64,000 nt of DNA from Galaxea fascicularis (lineage: Eukaryota > Cnidaria > Anthozoa > Scleractinia > Euphylliidae), in NCBI GenBank assembly GCA_948470475.1, contig OX419336.1:13892979-13956978 (forward strand), written 5' to 3'. This document shows, in pieces, positions 10,908 to 24,788 of the stretch (positions within the stretch are counted from its first letter, which is position 1; each line of letters begins with the position of its first letter). A program made the position numbers and the translations under genes. The notes under the pieces were generated by a model. That model was not told where the DNA came from. It did not search any database and saw only the letters and a list, made by a program, of their open reading frames with translations.

Positions 10908-12064
10908 GAGTCACATATGATTTCTTTCAAATGCATTGTTCAGATTTCTTTTTCTTTGCTTCATCGATTGAAACGCATCTGACTCTGGCTTACGTTACAA
11001 ATCCCTCTGTCGTCTTCAATAGAGCTTTATCAGGAAAGCAAAGCAAATCCGATTCCAATTCAGTAAAGCTCAAGATGTACTTTGGGCTCAAACGAGAGTG
11101 TGTAGTTTGTGCCGGGATTCGTCGAGAACGAGACCATGGGACGCATAAGAATACCTCACAAATTAATGTGTCTAGGTAAGCTGAAAGCCACTCCTGCCAG
11201 ATTTCTCAGTTTTCTTTGCTTCATCGATTGAAACGCATCTGACTCTGGCTTACGTTACAAATCCCCCAGTCGTCTTCAATAGAGCTTCAGCAGGAAAACA
11301 AAGCAAATCTGATTCCAATTCAGTAAAGCTCAAGATATACTTTGGGCTCAAACGAGAGTGTGTAGTTTGTGCCGGGATTTGTCAAGTCAAAGGTTTCAGT
11401 ATCGTAGTCAGCAGGTATTTAGACAGTTGGTAAGTCGGCGAACCACAGAACGAGACTATGGGACGCATAGGTACGCCACCTACAGACATTAGACAAACAA
11501 AAGACGGATCGAAACGCACCAATCACTGTTTACAACAGACCGACTAATTTGACTAACAATACACGTACAGACATTAGACTAACAAAAGACGGATCGAAAT
11601 GCACCAATCACTGTGCACAGTCTTCACAGCCAATCATGGACAACTAGGCTTAACTGACAGTCCACCAATAACATCAACGACCAGACTATTTATATCACCT
11701 ACTGACGTTACACAAATCACTTGATTGTGATGATGACTTCCGCTCAGGTTGTCGAAACGTCAGTCAATGTCACCTTAAACAGCCCTTCTCAGGACTACAC
11801 TCACCCGGACGATCGTACTCACTTAGTTATGATATGACCATTTATGATTTTAAAACATCTAGGTAGTTTGTTGTGTCAGCGCAACAAAGGCTTCTTGCAC
11901 TATTCACAGGTCTCACATACTGTATGTAACTCATCTGGCAACGGGTGTTGTTTAAACATTTTCCTTTGGGATTCCGTACCAGTAGGTAGGGAACCATGTA
12001 AATCTTGTGACTTTAGAAAGAGTACAAAAAGTATATTTAGAAAGAAAAGGTGCTAGTGGATCCC

Positions 12065-12138
12065 TGGCACCGATGGGATTTGAACCCATGACCTCCTGTT
12101 TACGAGACAGGCGCTCTAACCAGCTGAGCTACAGCGCC
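12065..12138 (-). tRNA. tRNA-Thr(CGT), unit 5
   Basis: Identical to the unit 1 gene. Confidence 0.97.
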
Positions 12139-12816
12139 TTGCCTTGTCACTTGCCGAATAGCGTCTTTCATTTCATTTCTTTCTTAAGAACGCCGTTACA
12201 AAAGGAATTGCGTAATGTTTCAAAAAATATATATTAAAATACAGAATCTGCGCGAAGACGACAAAATATATGAAGAAATTCGTTTCCTGAAATGCGTTGC
12301 TTACTTTTCTGTTGTCAGTGCATTTGCTTGCTTGACTTCATATTTGCAAGGGTTCTTCGGCGCCGCCTATTTCCCTTTCGTAAAGGGTCGTTGCCATTAT
12401 CAACGGTCCATGCCATCATTGGTAACCAAGTGTTTAGCATGCAGATGTAATGATGAGCTCTGGATTGAGTCATAATAAGGCCAATTGTACGTTTTTAAAT
12501 CATCTCACTGCAAAGGGCGACGTTTGGGCGCTAGTTAAATTGCGTTGATATTTTCGGGCGAGGCTAGGGTGACCTGTTACAGATGTATCAGTTATGAAAG
12601 CCAGTTAACTATAGTACATGCTTGAGACTTTTGGTGTCTGTGCCCGATCAGCGGGGTAGCGTAGTGGTTAGGGAAAGATCATAGCAAGCGAAGGATTGGA
12701 AATTTGTATTTCTAACGGTGCAAAATCAAAATGTCAAAAGAGCTTCTGCAGTCTTTTCCTCGATCCTCTGCACCGCCTAGCTTGGGAAGTAAGGGCTCGG
12801 AAAAGTTCAAAAGAAC

Positions 12817-12888
12817 GGGCCTGTCCGGGAGTCGAACCCGGGACCTCTCGCACCCAAAGCGAGAATCATGCCACTAGACCAACAGGCC
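12817..12888 (-). tRNA. tRNA-Pro(TGG), unit 5
   Basis: Identical to the unit 1 gene. Confidence 0.97.
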
Positions 12889-13798
12889 ACTGCTGAGAAA
12901 GCGGACAGAAAACTACCCACTCTCAATTGCTGGTACCAAGAATTTTCATTGTGTTCTTGAAATACCAGTTAAAATAAGCTATGAGCAAACTAATGTTGTT
13001 GGTTGGATAAGGCTAAATTCATTGACCTAAGATTGTAACTCAGTAATGAGAAATGATTTGAGGATTTTGGAATTACACAGTAAGAGAAGGATATTGGAAG
13101 GGAATCTGTTTAATGATGTTTGAATCAAGAAATTTGATATACGTTGTTCTTTTCCAGGTATAAATCATTAAACTTGACATACTTGTAAACAGGAAACCCT
13201 AGGCCGAGCAATCAGGATAACGGTCTAATAAACTTTTGTCAATCCGTAACCCTAAGGTATATATATCAAGACACACTTTTCAATTAGGACCTCTTTCTCT
13301 AAACTGCTGTGAAAGAAACTAAAGTGGCAAGTGCCAGCGTGATTTCAGTAGTGTGGAAGCAATGTGATAAAGAGGACACAATAGTCAGTATCTCTGGGCA
13401 AATTCGAGGTGGAAAGCGAAGACCAAAACGCTATGATATCAATACACGAATTGCGCTTGTTGCTATCGACAATGGAAAAATTGAAAGAGTTTGAGACCCC
13501 AAAAGAAGCTCATTCCATGCCATATCAGCATGCATATGATTTGAGAAGAAAGCGCTTCAGTGGTGATAATTTCAGATTTGACACGAAGACTAGCTGTGGA
13601 TTAAAGGAAGCTAAAATCATCCAATTAGCCGCTCAAACTGAATGGGGGGCAAACGTTTTCTGGTCATTCGTTTTCTCGACAAAAGCTACGCACCCATCTA
13701 TTTTAAGTCCAGTGGCTGCTGTCACCAATTTCACCTAACTGCTTAATTGAAGATCTGACACCTTTTCCACAGCATTTGCAACCTAGATATTCGTGTAA

Positions 13799-13882
13799 GT
13801 CAGGATGGCCGAGCGGTCTAAGGCGCTGCGTTCAGGTCGCAGTCTACTCATGTAGGCGTGGGTTCGAATCCCACTCCTGACA
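13799..13882 (+). tRNA. tRNA-Leu(CAG), unit 5
   Basis: Identical to the unit 1 gene. Confidence 0.97.
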
Positions 13883-15039
13883 GAGTCACATATGATTTCT
13901 TTCAAATGCATTGTTCAGATTTCTTTTTCTTTGCTTCATCGATTGAAACGCATCTGACTCTGGCTTACGTTACAAATCCCTCTGTCGTCTTCAATAGAGC
14001 TTTATCAGGAAAGCAAAGCAAATCCGATTCCAATTCAGTAAAGCTCAAGATGTACTTTGGGCTCAAACGAGAGTGTGTAGTTTGTGCCGGGATTCGTCGA
14101 GAACGAGACCATGGGACGCATAAGAATACCTCACAAATTAATGTGTCTAGGTAAGCTGAAAGCCACTCCTGCCAGATTTCTCAGTTTTCTTTGCTTCATC
14201 GATTGAAACGCATCTGACTCTGGCTTACGTTACAAATCCCCCAGTCGTCTTCAATAGAGCTTCAGCAGGAAAACAAAGCAAATCTGATTCCAATTCAGTA
14301 AAGCTCAAGATATACTTTGGGCTCAAACGAGAGTGTGTAGTTTGTGCCGGGATTTGTCAAGTCAAAGGTTTCAGTATCGTAGTCAGCAGGTATTTAGACA
14401 GTTGGTAAGTCGGCGAACCACAGAACGAGACTATGGGACGCATAGGTACGCCACCTACAGACATTAGACAAACAAAAGACGGATCGAAACGCACCAATCA
14501 CTGTTTACAACAGACCGACTAATTTGACTAACAATACACGTACAGACATTAGACTAACAAAAGACGGATCGAAATGCACCAATCACTGTGCACAGTCTTC
14601 ACAGCCAATCATGGACAACTAGGCTTAACTGACAGTCCACCAATAACATCAACGACCAGACTATTTATATCACCTACTGACGTTACACAAATCACTTGAT
14701 TGTGATGATGACTTCCGCTCAGGTTGTCGAAACGTCAGTCAATGTCACCTTAAACAGCCCTTCTCAGGACTACACTCACCCGGACGATCGTACTCACTTA
14801 GTTATGATATGACCATTTATGATTTTAAAACATCTAGGTAGTTTGTTGTGTCAGCGCAACAAAGGCTTCTTGCACTATTCACAGGTCTCACATACTGTAT
14901 GTAACTCATCTGGCAACGGGTGTTGTTTAAACATTTTCCTTTGGGATTCCGTACCAGTAGGTAGGGAACCATGTAAATCTTGTGACTTTAGAAAGAGTAC
15001 AAAAAGTATATTTAGAAAGAAAAGGTGCTAGTGGATCCC

Positions 15040-15113
15040 TGGCACCGATGGGATTTGAACCCATGACCTCCTGTTTACGAGACAGGCGCTCTAACCAGCT
15101 GAGCTACAGCGCC
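15040..15113 (-). tRNA. tRNA-Thr(CGT), unit 6
   Basis: Identical to the unit 1 gene. Confidence 0.97.
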
Positions 15114-15791
15114 TTGCCTTGTCACTTGCCGAATAGCGTCTTTCATTTCATTTCTTTCTTAAGAACGCCGTTACAAAAGGAATTGCGTAATGTTTCAAAA
15201 AATATATATTAAAATACAGAATCTGCGCGAAGACGACAAAATATATGAAGAAATTCGTTTCCTGAAATGCGTTGCTTACTTTTCTGTTGTCAGTGCATTT
15301 GCTTGCTTGACTTCATATTTGCAAGGGTTCTTCGGCGCCGCCTATTTCCCTTTCGTAAAGGGTCGTTGCCATTATCAACGGTCCATGCCATCATTGGTAA
15401 CCAAGTGTTTAGCATGCAGATGTAATGATGAGCTCTGGATTGAGTCATAATAAGGCCAATTGTACGTTTTTAAATCATCTCACTGCAAAGGGCGACGTTT
15501 GGGCGCTAGTTAAATTGCGTTGATATTTTCGGGCGAGGCTAGGGTGACCTGTTACAGATGTATCAGTTATGAAAGCCAGTTAACTATAGTACATGCTTGA
15601 GACTTTTGGTGTCTGTGCCCGATCAGCGGGGTAGCGTAGTGGTTAGGGAAAGATCATAGCAAGCGAAGGATTGGAAATTTGTATTTCTAACGGTGCAAAA
15701 TCAAAATGTCAAAAGAGCTTCTGCAGTCTTTTCCTCGATCCTCTGCACCGCCTAGCTTGGGAAGTAAGGGCTCGGAAAAGTTCAAAAGAAC

Positions 15792-15863
15792 GGGCCTGTC
15801 CGGGAGTCGAACCCGGGACCTCTCGCACCCAAAGCGAGAATCATGCCACTAGACCAACAGGCC
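15792..15863 (-). tRNA. tRNA-Pro(TGG), unit 6
   Basis: Identical to the unit 1 gene. Confidence 0.97.
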
Positions 15864-16773
15864 ACTGCTGAGAAAGCGGACAGAAAACTACCCACTCTCA
15901 ATTGCTGGTACCAAGAATTTTCATTGTGTTCTTGAAATACCAGTTAAAATAAGCTATGAGCAAACTAATGTTGTTGGTTGGATAAGGCTAAATTCATTGA
16001 CCTAAGATTGTAACTCAGTAATGAGAAATGATTTGAGGATTTTGGAATTACACAGTAAGAGAAGGATATTGGAAGGGAATCTGTTTAATGATGTTTGAAT
16101 CAAGAAATTTGATATACGTTGTTCTTTTCCAGGTATAAATCATTAAACTTGACATACTTGTAAACAGGAAACCCTAGGCCGAGCAATCAGGATAACGGTC
16201 TAATAAACTTTTGTCAATCCGTAACCCTAAGGTATATATATCAAGACACACTTTTCAATTAGGACCTCTTTCTCTAAACTGCTGTGAAAGAAACTAAAGT
16301 GGCAAGTGCCAGCGTGATTTCAGTAGTGTGGAAGCAATGTGATAAAGAGGACACAATAGTCAGTATCTCTGGGCAAATTCGAGGTGGAAAGCGAAGACCA
16401 AAACGCTATGATATCAATACACGAATTGCGCTTGTTGCTATCGACAATGGAAAAATTGAAAGAGTTTGAGACCCCAAAAGAAGCTCATTCCATGCCATAT
16501 CAGCATGCATATGATTTGAGAAGAAAGCGCTTCAGTGGTGATAATTTCAGATTTGACACGAAGACTAGCTGTGGATTAAAGGAAGCTAAAATCATCCAAT
16601 TAGCCGCTCAAACTGAATGGGGGGCAAACGTTTTCTGGTCATTCGTTTTCTCGACAAAAGCTACGCACCCATCTATTTTAAGTCCAGTGGCTGCTGTCAC
16701 CAATTTCACCTAGCTGCTTAATTGAAGATCTGACACCTTTTCCACAGCATTTGCAACCTAGATATTCGTGTAA

Positions 16774-16857
16774 GTCAGGATGGCCGAGCGGTCTAAGGCG
16801 CTGCGTTCAGGTCGCAGTCTACTCATGTAGGCGTGGGTTCGAATCCCACTCCTGACA
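16774..16857 (+). tRNA. tRNA-Leu(CAG), unit 6
   Basis: Identical to the unit 1 gene. Confidence 0.97.
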
Positions 16858-18014
16858 GAGTCACATATGATTTCTTTCAAATGCATTGTTCAGATTTCTT
16901 TTTCTTTGCTTCATCGATTGAAACGCATCTGACTCTGGCTTACGTTACAAATCCCTCTGTCGTCTTCAATAGAGCTTTATCAGGAAAGCAAAGCAAATCC
17001 GATTCCAATTCAGTAAAGCTCAAGATGTACTTTGGGCTCAAACGAGAGTGTGTAGTTTGTGCCGGGATTCGTCGAGAACGAGACCATGGGACGCATAAGA
17101 ATACCTCACAAATTAATGTGTCTAGGTAAGCTGAAAGCCACTCCTGCCAGATTTCTCAGTTTTCTTTGCTTCATCGATTGAAACGCATCTGACTCTGGCT
17201 TACGTTACAAATCCCCCAGTCGCCTTCAATAGAGCTTCAGCAGGAAAACAAAGCAAATCTGATTCCAATTCAGTAAAGCTCAAGATATACTTTGGGCTCA
17301 AACGAGAGTGTGTAGTTTGTGCCGGGATTTGTCAAGTCAAAGGTTTCAGTATCGTAGTCAGCAGGTATTTAGACAGTTGGTAAGTCGGCGAACCACAGAA
17401 CGAGACTATGGGACGCATAGGTACGCCACCTACAGACATTAGACAAACAAAAGACGGATCGAAACGCACCAATCACTGTTTACAACAGACCGACTAATTT
17501 GACTAACAATACACGTACAGACATTAGACTAACAAAAGACGGATCGAAATGCACCAATCACTGTGCACAGTCTTCACAGCCAATCATGGACAACTAGGCT
17601 TAACTGACAGTCCACCAATAACATCAACGACCAGACTATTTATATCACCTACTGACGTTACACAAATCACTTGATTGTGATGATGACTTCCGCTCAGGTT
17701 GTCGAAACGTCAGTCAATGTCACCTTAAACAGCCCTTCTCAGGACTACACTCACCCGGACGATCGTACTCACTTAGTTATGATATGACCATTTATGATTT
17801 TAAAACATCTAGGTAGTTTGTTGTGTCAGCGCAACAAAGGCTTCTTGCACTATTCACAGGTCTCACATACTGTATGTAACTCATCTGGCAACGGGTGTTG
17901 TTTAAACATTTTCCTTTGGGATTCCATACCAGTAGGTAGGGAACCATGTAAATCTTGTGACTTTAGAAAGAGTACAAAAAGTATATTTAGAAAGAAAAGG
18001 TGCTAGTGGATCCC

Positions 18015-18088
18015 TGGCACCGATGGGATTTGAACCCATGACCTCCTGTTTACGAGACAGGCGCTCTAACCAGCTGAGCTACAGCGCC
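18015..18088 (-). tRNA. tRNA-Thr(CGT), unit 7
   Basis: Identical to the unit 1 gene. Confidence 0.97.
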
Positions 18089-18766
18089 TTGCCTTGTCAC
18101 TTGCCGAATAGCGTCTTTCATTTCATTTCTTTCTTAAGAACGCCGTTACAAAAGGAATTGCGTAATGTTTCAAAAAATATATATTAAAATACAGAATCTG
18201 CGCGAAGACGACAAAATATATGAAGAAATTCGTTTCCTGAAATGCGTTGCTTACTTTTCTGTTGTCAGTGCATTTGCTTGCTTGACTTCATATTTGCAAG
18301 GGTTCTTCGGCGCCGCCTATTTCCCTTTCGTAAAGGGTCGTTGCCATTATCAACGGTCCATGCCATCATTGGTAACCAAGTGTTTAGCATGCAGATGTAA
18401 TGATGAGCTCTGGATTGAGTCATAATAAGGCCAATTGTACGTTTTTAAATCATCTCACTGCAAAGGGCGACGTTTGGGCGCTAGTTAAATTGCGTTGATA
18501 TTTTCGGGCGAGGCTAGGATGACCTGTTACAGATGTATCAGTTATGAAAGCCAGTTAACTATAGTACATGCTTGAGACTTTTGGTGTCTGTGCCCGATCA
18601 GCGGGGTAGCGTAGTGGTTAGGGAAAGATCATAGCAAGCGAAGGATTGGAAATTTGTATTTCTAACGGTGCAAAATCAAAATGTCAAAAGAGCTTCTGCA
18701 GTCTTTTCCTCGATCCTCTGCACCGCCTAGCTTGGGAAGTAAGGGCTCGGAAAAGTTCAAAAGAAC

Positions 18767-18838
18767 GGGCCTGTCCGGGAGTCGAACCCGGGACCTCTCG
18801 CACCCAAAGCGAGAATCATGCCACTAGACCAACAGGCC
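18767..18838 (-). tRNA. tRNA-Pro(TGG), unit 7
   Basis: Identical to the unit 1 gene. Confidence 0.97.
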
Positions 18839-19748
18839 ACTGCTGAGAAAGCGGACAGAAAACTACCCACTCTCAATTGCTGGTACCAAGAATTTTCATT
18901 GTGTTCTTGAAATACCAGTTAAAATAAGCTATGAGCAAACTAATGTTGTTGGTTGGATAAGGCTAAATTCATTGACCTAAGATTGTAACTCAGTAATGAG
19001 AAATGATTTGAGGATTTTGGAATTACACAGTAAGAGAAGGATATTGGAAGGGAATCTGTTTAATGATGTTTGAATCAAGAAATTTGATATACGTTGTTCT
19101 TTTCCAGGTATAAATCATTAAACTTGACATACTTGTAAACAGGAAACCCTAGGCCGAGCAATCAGGATAACGGTCTAATAAACTTTTGTCAATCCGTAAC
19201 CCTAAGGTATATATATCAAGACACACTTTTCAATTAGGACCTCTTTCTCTAAACTGCTGTGAAAGAAACTAAAGTGGCAAGTGCCAGCGTGATTTCAGTA
19301 GTGTGGAAGCAATGTGATAAAGAGGACACAATAGTCAGTATCTCTGGGCAAATTCGAGGTGGAAAGCGAAGACCAAAACGCTATGATATCAATACACGAA
19401 TTGCGCTTGTTGCTATCGACAATGGAAAAATTGAAAGAGTTTGAGACCCCAAAAGAAGCTCATTCCATGCCATATCAGCATGCATATGATTTGAGAAGAA
19501 AGCGCTTCAGTGGTGATAATTTCAGATTTGACACGAAGACTAGCTGTGGATTAAAGGAAGCTAAAATCATCCAATTAGCCGCTCAAACTGAATGGGGGGC
19601 AAACGTTTTCTGGTCATTCGTTTTCTCGACAAAAGCTACGCACCCATCTATTTTAAGTCCAGTGGCTGCTGTCACCAATTTCACCTAACTGCTTAATTGA
19701 AGATCTGACACCTTTTCCACAGCATTTGCAACCTAGATATTCGTGTAA

Positions 19749-19832
19749 GTCAGGATGGCCGAGCGGTCTAAGGCGCTGCGTTCAGGTCGCAGTCTACTCA
19801 TGTAGGCGTGGGTTCGAATCCCACTCCTGACA
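19749..19832 (+). tRNA. tRNA-Leu(CAG), unit 7
   Basis: Identical to the unit 1 gene. Confidence 0.97.
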
Positions 19833-20989
19833 GAGTCACATATGATTTCTTTCAAATGCATTGTTCAGATTTCTTTTTCTTTGCTTCATCGATTGAAACG
19901 CATCTGACTCTGGCTTACGTTACAAATCCCTCTGTCGTCTTCAATAGAGCTTTATCAGGAAAGCAAAGCAAATCCGATTCCAATTCAGTAAAGCTCAAGA
20001 TGTACTTTGGGCTCAAACGAGAGTGTGTAGTTTGTGCCGGGATTCGTCGAGAACGAGACCATGGGACGCATAAGAATACCTCACAAATTAATGTGTCTAG
20101 GTAAGCTGAAAGCCACTCCTGCCAGATTTCTCAGTTTTCTTTGCTTCATCGATTGAAACGCATCTGACTCTGGCTTACGTTACAAATCCCCCAGTCGCCT
20201 TCAATAGAGCTTCAGCAGGAAAACAAAGCAAATCTGATTCCAATTCAGTAAAGCTCAAGATATACTTTGGGCTCAAACGAGAGTGTGTAGTTTGTGCCGG
20301 GATTTGTCAAGTCAAAGGTTTCAGTATCGTAGTCAGCAGGTATTTAGACAGTTGGTAAGTCGGCGAACCACAGAACGAGACTATGGGACGCATAGGTACG
20401 CCACCTACAGACATTAGACAAACAAAAGACGGATCGAAACGCACCAATCACTGTTTACAACAGACCGACTAATTTGACTAACAATACACGTACAGACATT
20501 AGACTAACAAAAGACGGATCGAAATGCACCAATCACTGTGCACAGTCTTCACAGCCAATCATGGACAACTAGGCTTAACTGACAGTCCACCAATAACATC
20601 AACGACCAGACTATTTATATCACCTACTGACGTTACACAAATCACTTGATTGTGATGATGACTTCCGCTCAGGTTGTCGAAACGTCAGTCAATGTCACCT
20701 TAAACAGCCCTTCTCAGGACTACACTCACCCGGACGATCGTACTCACTTAGTTATGATATGACCATTTATGATTTTAAAACATCTAGGTAGTTTGTTGTG
20801 TCAGCGCAACAAAGGCTTCTTGCACTATTCACAGGTCTCACATACTGTATGTAACTCATCTGGCAACGGGTGTTGTTTAAACATTTTCCTTTGGGATTCC
20901 ATACCAGTGGGTAGGGAACCATGTAAATCTTGTGACTTTAGAAAGAGTACAAAAAGTATATTTAGAAAGAAAAGGTGCTAGTGGATCCC

Positions 20990-21063
20990 TGGCACCGATG
21001 GGATTTGAACCCATGACCTCCTGTTTACGAGACAGGCGCTCTAACCAGCTGAGCTACAGCGCC
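20990..21063 (-). tRNA. tRNA-Thr(CGT), unit 8
   Basis: Identical to the unit 1 gene. Confidence 0.97.
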
Positions 21064-21741
21064 TTGCCTTGTCACTTGCCGAATAGCGTCTTTCATTTCA
21101 TTTCTTTCTTAAGAACGCCGTTACAAAAGGAATTGCGTAATGTTTCAAAAAATATATATTAAAATACAGAATCTGCGCGAAGACGACAAAATATATGAAG
21201 AAATTCGTTTCCTGAAATGCGTTGCTTACTTTTCTGTTGTCAGTGCATTTGCTTGCTTGACTTCATATTTGCAAGGGTTCTTCGGCGCCGCCTATTTCCC
21301 TTTCGTAAAGGGCCGTTGCCATTATCAACGGTCCATGCCATCATTGGTAACCAAGTGTTTAGCATGCAGATGTAATGATGAGCTCTGGATTGAGTCATAA
21401 TAAGGCCAATTGTACGTTTTTAAATCATCTCACTGCAAAGGGCGACGTTTGGGCGCTAGTTAAATTGCGTTGATATTTTCGGGCGAGGCTAGGGTGACCT
21501 GTTACAGATGTATCAGTTATGAAAGCCAGTTAACTATAGTACATGCTTGAGACTTTTGGTGTCTGTGCCCGATCAGCGGGGTAGCGTAGTGGTTAGGGAA
21601 AGATCATAGCAAGCGAAGGATTGGAAATTTGTATTTCTAACGGTGCAAAATCAAAATGTCAAAAGAGCTTCTGCAGTCTTTTCCTCGATCCTCTGCACCG
21701 CCTAGCTTGGGAAGTAAGGGCTCGGAAAAGTTCAAAAGAAC

Positions 21742-21813
21742 GGGCCTGTCCGGGAGTCGAACCCGGGACCTCTCGCACCCAAAGCGAGAATCATGCCACT
21801 AGACCAACAGGCC
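21742..21813 (-). tRNA. tRNA-Pro(TGG), unit 8
   Basis: Identical to the unit 1 gene. Confidence 0.97.
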
Positions 21814-22723
21814 ACTGCTGAGAAAGCGGACAGAAAACTACCCACTCTCAATTGCTGGTACCAAGAATTTTCATTGTGTTCTTGAAATACCAGTTAAAAT
21901 AAGCTATGAGCAAACTAATGTTGTTGGTTGGATAAGGCTAAATTCATTGACCTAAGATTGTAACTCAGTAATGAGAAATGATTTGAGGATTTTGGAATTA
22001 CACAGTAAGAGAAGGATATTGGAAGGGAATCTGTTTAATGATGTTTGAATCAAGAAATTTGATATACGTTGTTCTTTTCCAGGTATAAATCATTAAACTT
22101 GACATACTTGTAAACAGGAAACCCTAGGCCGAGCAATCAGGATAACGGTCTAATAAACTTTTGTCAATCCGTAACCCTAAGGTATATATATCAAGACACA
22201 CTTTTCAATTAGGACCTCTTTCTCTAAACTGCTGTGAAAGAAACTAAAGTGGCAAGTGCCAGCGTGATTTCAGTAGTGTGGAAGCAATGTGATAAAGAGG
22301 ACACAATAGTCAGTATCTCTGGGCAAATTCGAGGTGGAAAGCGAAGACCAAAACGCTATGATATCAATACACGAATTGCGCTTGTTGCTATCGACAATGG
22401 AAAAATTGAAAGAGTTTGAGACCCCAAAAGAAGCTCATTCCATGCCATATCAGCATGCATATGATTTGAGAAGAAAGCGCTTCAGTGGTGATAATTTCAG
22501 ATTTGACACGAAGACTAGCTGTGGATTAAAGGAAGCTAAAATCATCCAATTAGCCGCTCAAACTGAATGGGGGGCAAACGTTTTCTGGTCATTCGTTTTC
22601 TCGACAAAAGCTACGCACCCATCTATTTTAAGTCCAGTGGCTGCTGTCACCAATTTCACCTAACTGCTTAATTGAAGATCTGACACCTTTTCCACAGCAT
22701 TTGCAACCTAGATATTCGTGTAA

Positions 22724-22807
22724 GTCAGGATGGCCGAGCGGTCTAAGGCGCTGCGTTCAGGTCGCAGTCTACTCATGTAGGCGTGGGTTCGAATCCCACT
22801 CCTGACA
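22724..22807 (+). tRNA. tRNA-Leu(CAG), unit 8
   Basis: Identical to the unit 1 gene. Confidence 0.97.
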
Positions 22808-23964
22808 GAGTCACATATGATTTCTTTCAAATGCATTGTTCAGATTTCTTTTTCTTTGCTTCATCGATTGAAACGCATCTGACTCTGGCTTACGTTACAA
22901 ATCCCTCTGTCGTCTTCAATAGAGCTTTATCAGGAAAGCAAAGCAAATCCGATTCCAATTCAGTAAAGCTCAAGATGTACTTTGGGCTCAAACGAGAGTG
23001 TGTAGTTTGTGCCGGGATTCGTCGAGAACGAGACCATGGGACGCATAAGAATACCTCACAAATTAATGTGTCTAGGTAAGCTGAAAGCCACTCCTGCCAG
23101 ATTTCTCAGTTTTCTTTGCTTCATCGATTGAAACGCATCTGACTCTGGCTTACGTTACAAATCCCCCAGTCGCCTTCAATAGAGCTTCAGCAGGAAAACA
23201 AAGCAAATCTGATTCCAATTCAGTAAAGCTCAAGATATACTTTGGGCTCAAACGAGAGTGTGTAGTTTGTGCCGGGATTTGTCAAGTCAAAGGTTTCAGT
23301 ATCGTAGTCAGCAGGTATTTAGACAGTTGGTAAGTCGGCGAACCACAGAACGAGACTATGGGACGCATAGGTACGCCACCTACAGACATTAGACAAACAA
23401 AAGACGGATCGAAACGCACCAATCACTGTTTACAACAGACCGACTAATTTGACTAACAATACACGTACAGACATTAGACTAACAAAAGACGGATCGAAAT
23501 GCACCAATCACTGTGCACAGTCTTCACAGCCAATCATGGACAACTAGGCTTAACTGACAGTCCACCAATAACATCAACGACCAGACTATTTATATCACCT
23601 ACTGACGTTACACAAATCACTTGATTGTGATGATGACTTCCGCTCAGGTTGTCGAAACGTCAGTCAATGTCACCTTAAACAGCCCTTCTCAGGACTACAC
23701 TCACCCGGACGATCGTACTCACTTAGTTATGATATGACCATTTATGATTTTAAAACATCTAGGTAGTTTGTTGTGTCAGCGCAACAAAGGCTTCTTGCAC
23801 TATTCACAGGTCTCACATACTGTATGTAACTCATCTGGCAACGGGTGTTGTTTAAACATTTTCCTTTGGGATTCCATACCAGTGGGTAGGGAACCATGTA
23901 AATCTTGTGACTTTAGAAAGAGTACAAAAAGTATATTTAGAAAGAAAAGGTGCTAGTGGATCCC

Positions 23965-24038
23965 TGGCACCGATGGGATTTGAACCCATGACCTCCTGTT
24001 TACGAGACAGGCGCTCTAACCAGCTGAGCTACAGCGCC
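23965..24038 (-). tRNA. tRNA-Thr(CGT), unit 9
   Basis: Identical to the unit 1 gene. Confidence 0.97.
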
Positions 24039-24716
24039 TTGCCTTGTCACTTGCCGAATAGCGTCTTTCATTTCATTTCTTTCTTAAGAACGCCGTTACA
24101 AAAGGAATTGCGTAATGTTTCAAAAAATATATATTAAAATACAGAATCTGCGCGAAGACGACAAAATATATGAAGAAATTCGTTTCCTGAAATGCGTTGC
24201 TTACTTTTCTGTTGTCAGTGCATTTGCTTGCTTGACTTCATATTTGCAAGGGTTCTTCGGCGCCGCCTATTTCCCTTTCGTAAAGGGTCGTTGCCATTAT
24301 CAACGGTCCATGCCATCATTGGTAACCAAGTGTTTAGCATGCAGATGTAATGATGAGCTCTGGATTGAGTCATAATAAGGCCAATTGTACGTTTTTAAAT
24401 CATCTCACTGCAAAGGGCGACGTTTGGGTGCTAGTTAAATTGCGTTGATATTTTCGGGCGAGGCTAGGGTGACCTGTTACAGATGTATCAGTTATGAAAG
24501 CCAGTTAACTATAGTACATGCTTGAGACTTTTGGTGTCTGTGCCCGATCAGCGGGGTAGCGTAGTGGTTAGGGAAAGATCATAGCAAGCGAAGGATTGGA
24601 AATTTGTATTTCTAACGGTGCAAAATCAAAATGTCAAAAGAGCTTCTGCAGTCTTTTCCTCGATCCTCTGCACCGCCTAGCTTGGGAAGTAAGGGCTCGG
24701 AAAAGTTCAAAAGAAC

Positions 24717-24788
24717 GGGCCTGTCCGGGAGTCGAACCCGGGACCTCTCGCACCCAAAGCGAGAATCATGCCACTAGACCAACAGGCC
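24717..24788 (-). tRNA. tRNA-Pro(TGG), unit 9
   Basis: Identical to the unit 1 gene. Confidence 0.97.

Larger units (their letters stand above)
8926..11900. repeat. Array unit 4
   Basis: Diagnostic sites read T,G,A,T,A,T,T, the same as unit 5. I noticed no private change. Confidence 0.97.
11901..14875. repeat. Array unit 5
   Basis: Diagnostic sites read T,G,A,T,A,T,T, matching unit 4. Units 4 and 5 look like the most recent duplication pair in the window. Confidence 0.97.
14876..17850. repeat. Array unit 6
   Basis: Diagnostic sites read T,G,A,T,G,C,T. This is the first unit of the block 6-9 that shares C at unit position 2348. Confidence 0.97.
17851..20825. repeat. Array unit 7
   Basis: Diagnostic sites read T,A,A,T,A,C,T. 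It is the leftmost unit with A at position 76, a state kept by all units to its right. A private G-to-A change lies at 18519. Confidence 0.97.
20826..23800. repeat. Array unit 8
   Basis: Diagnostic sites read T,A,G,C,A,C,T. It is the leftmost unit with G at position 84, kept by all units to its right. Confidence 0.97.
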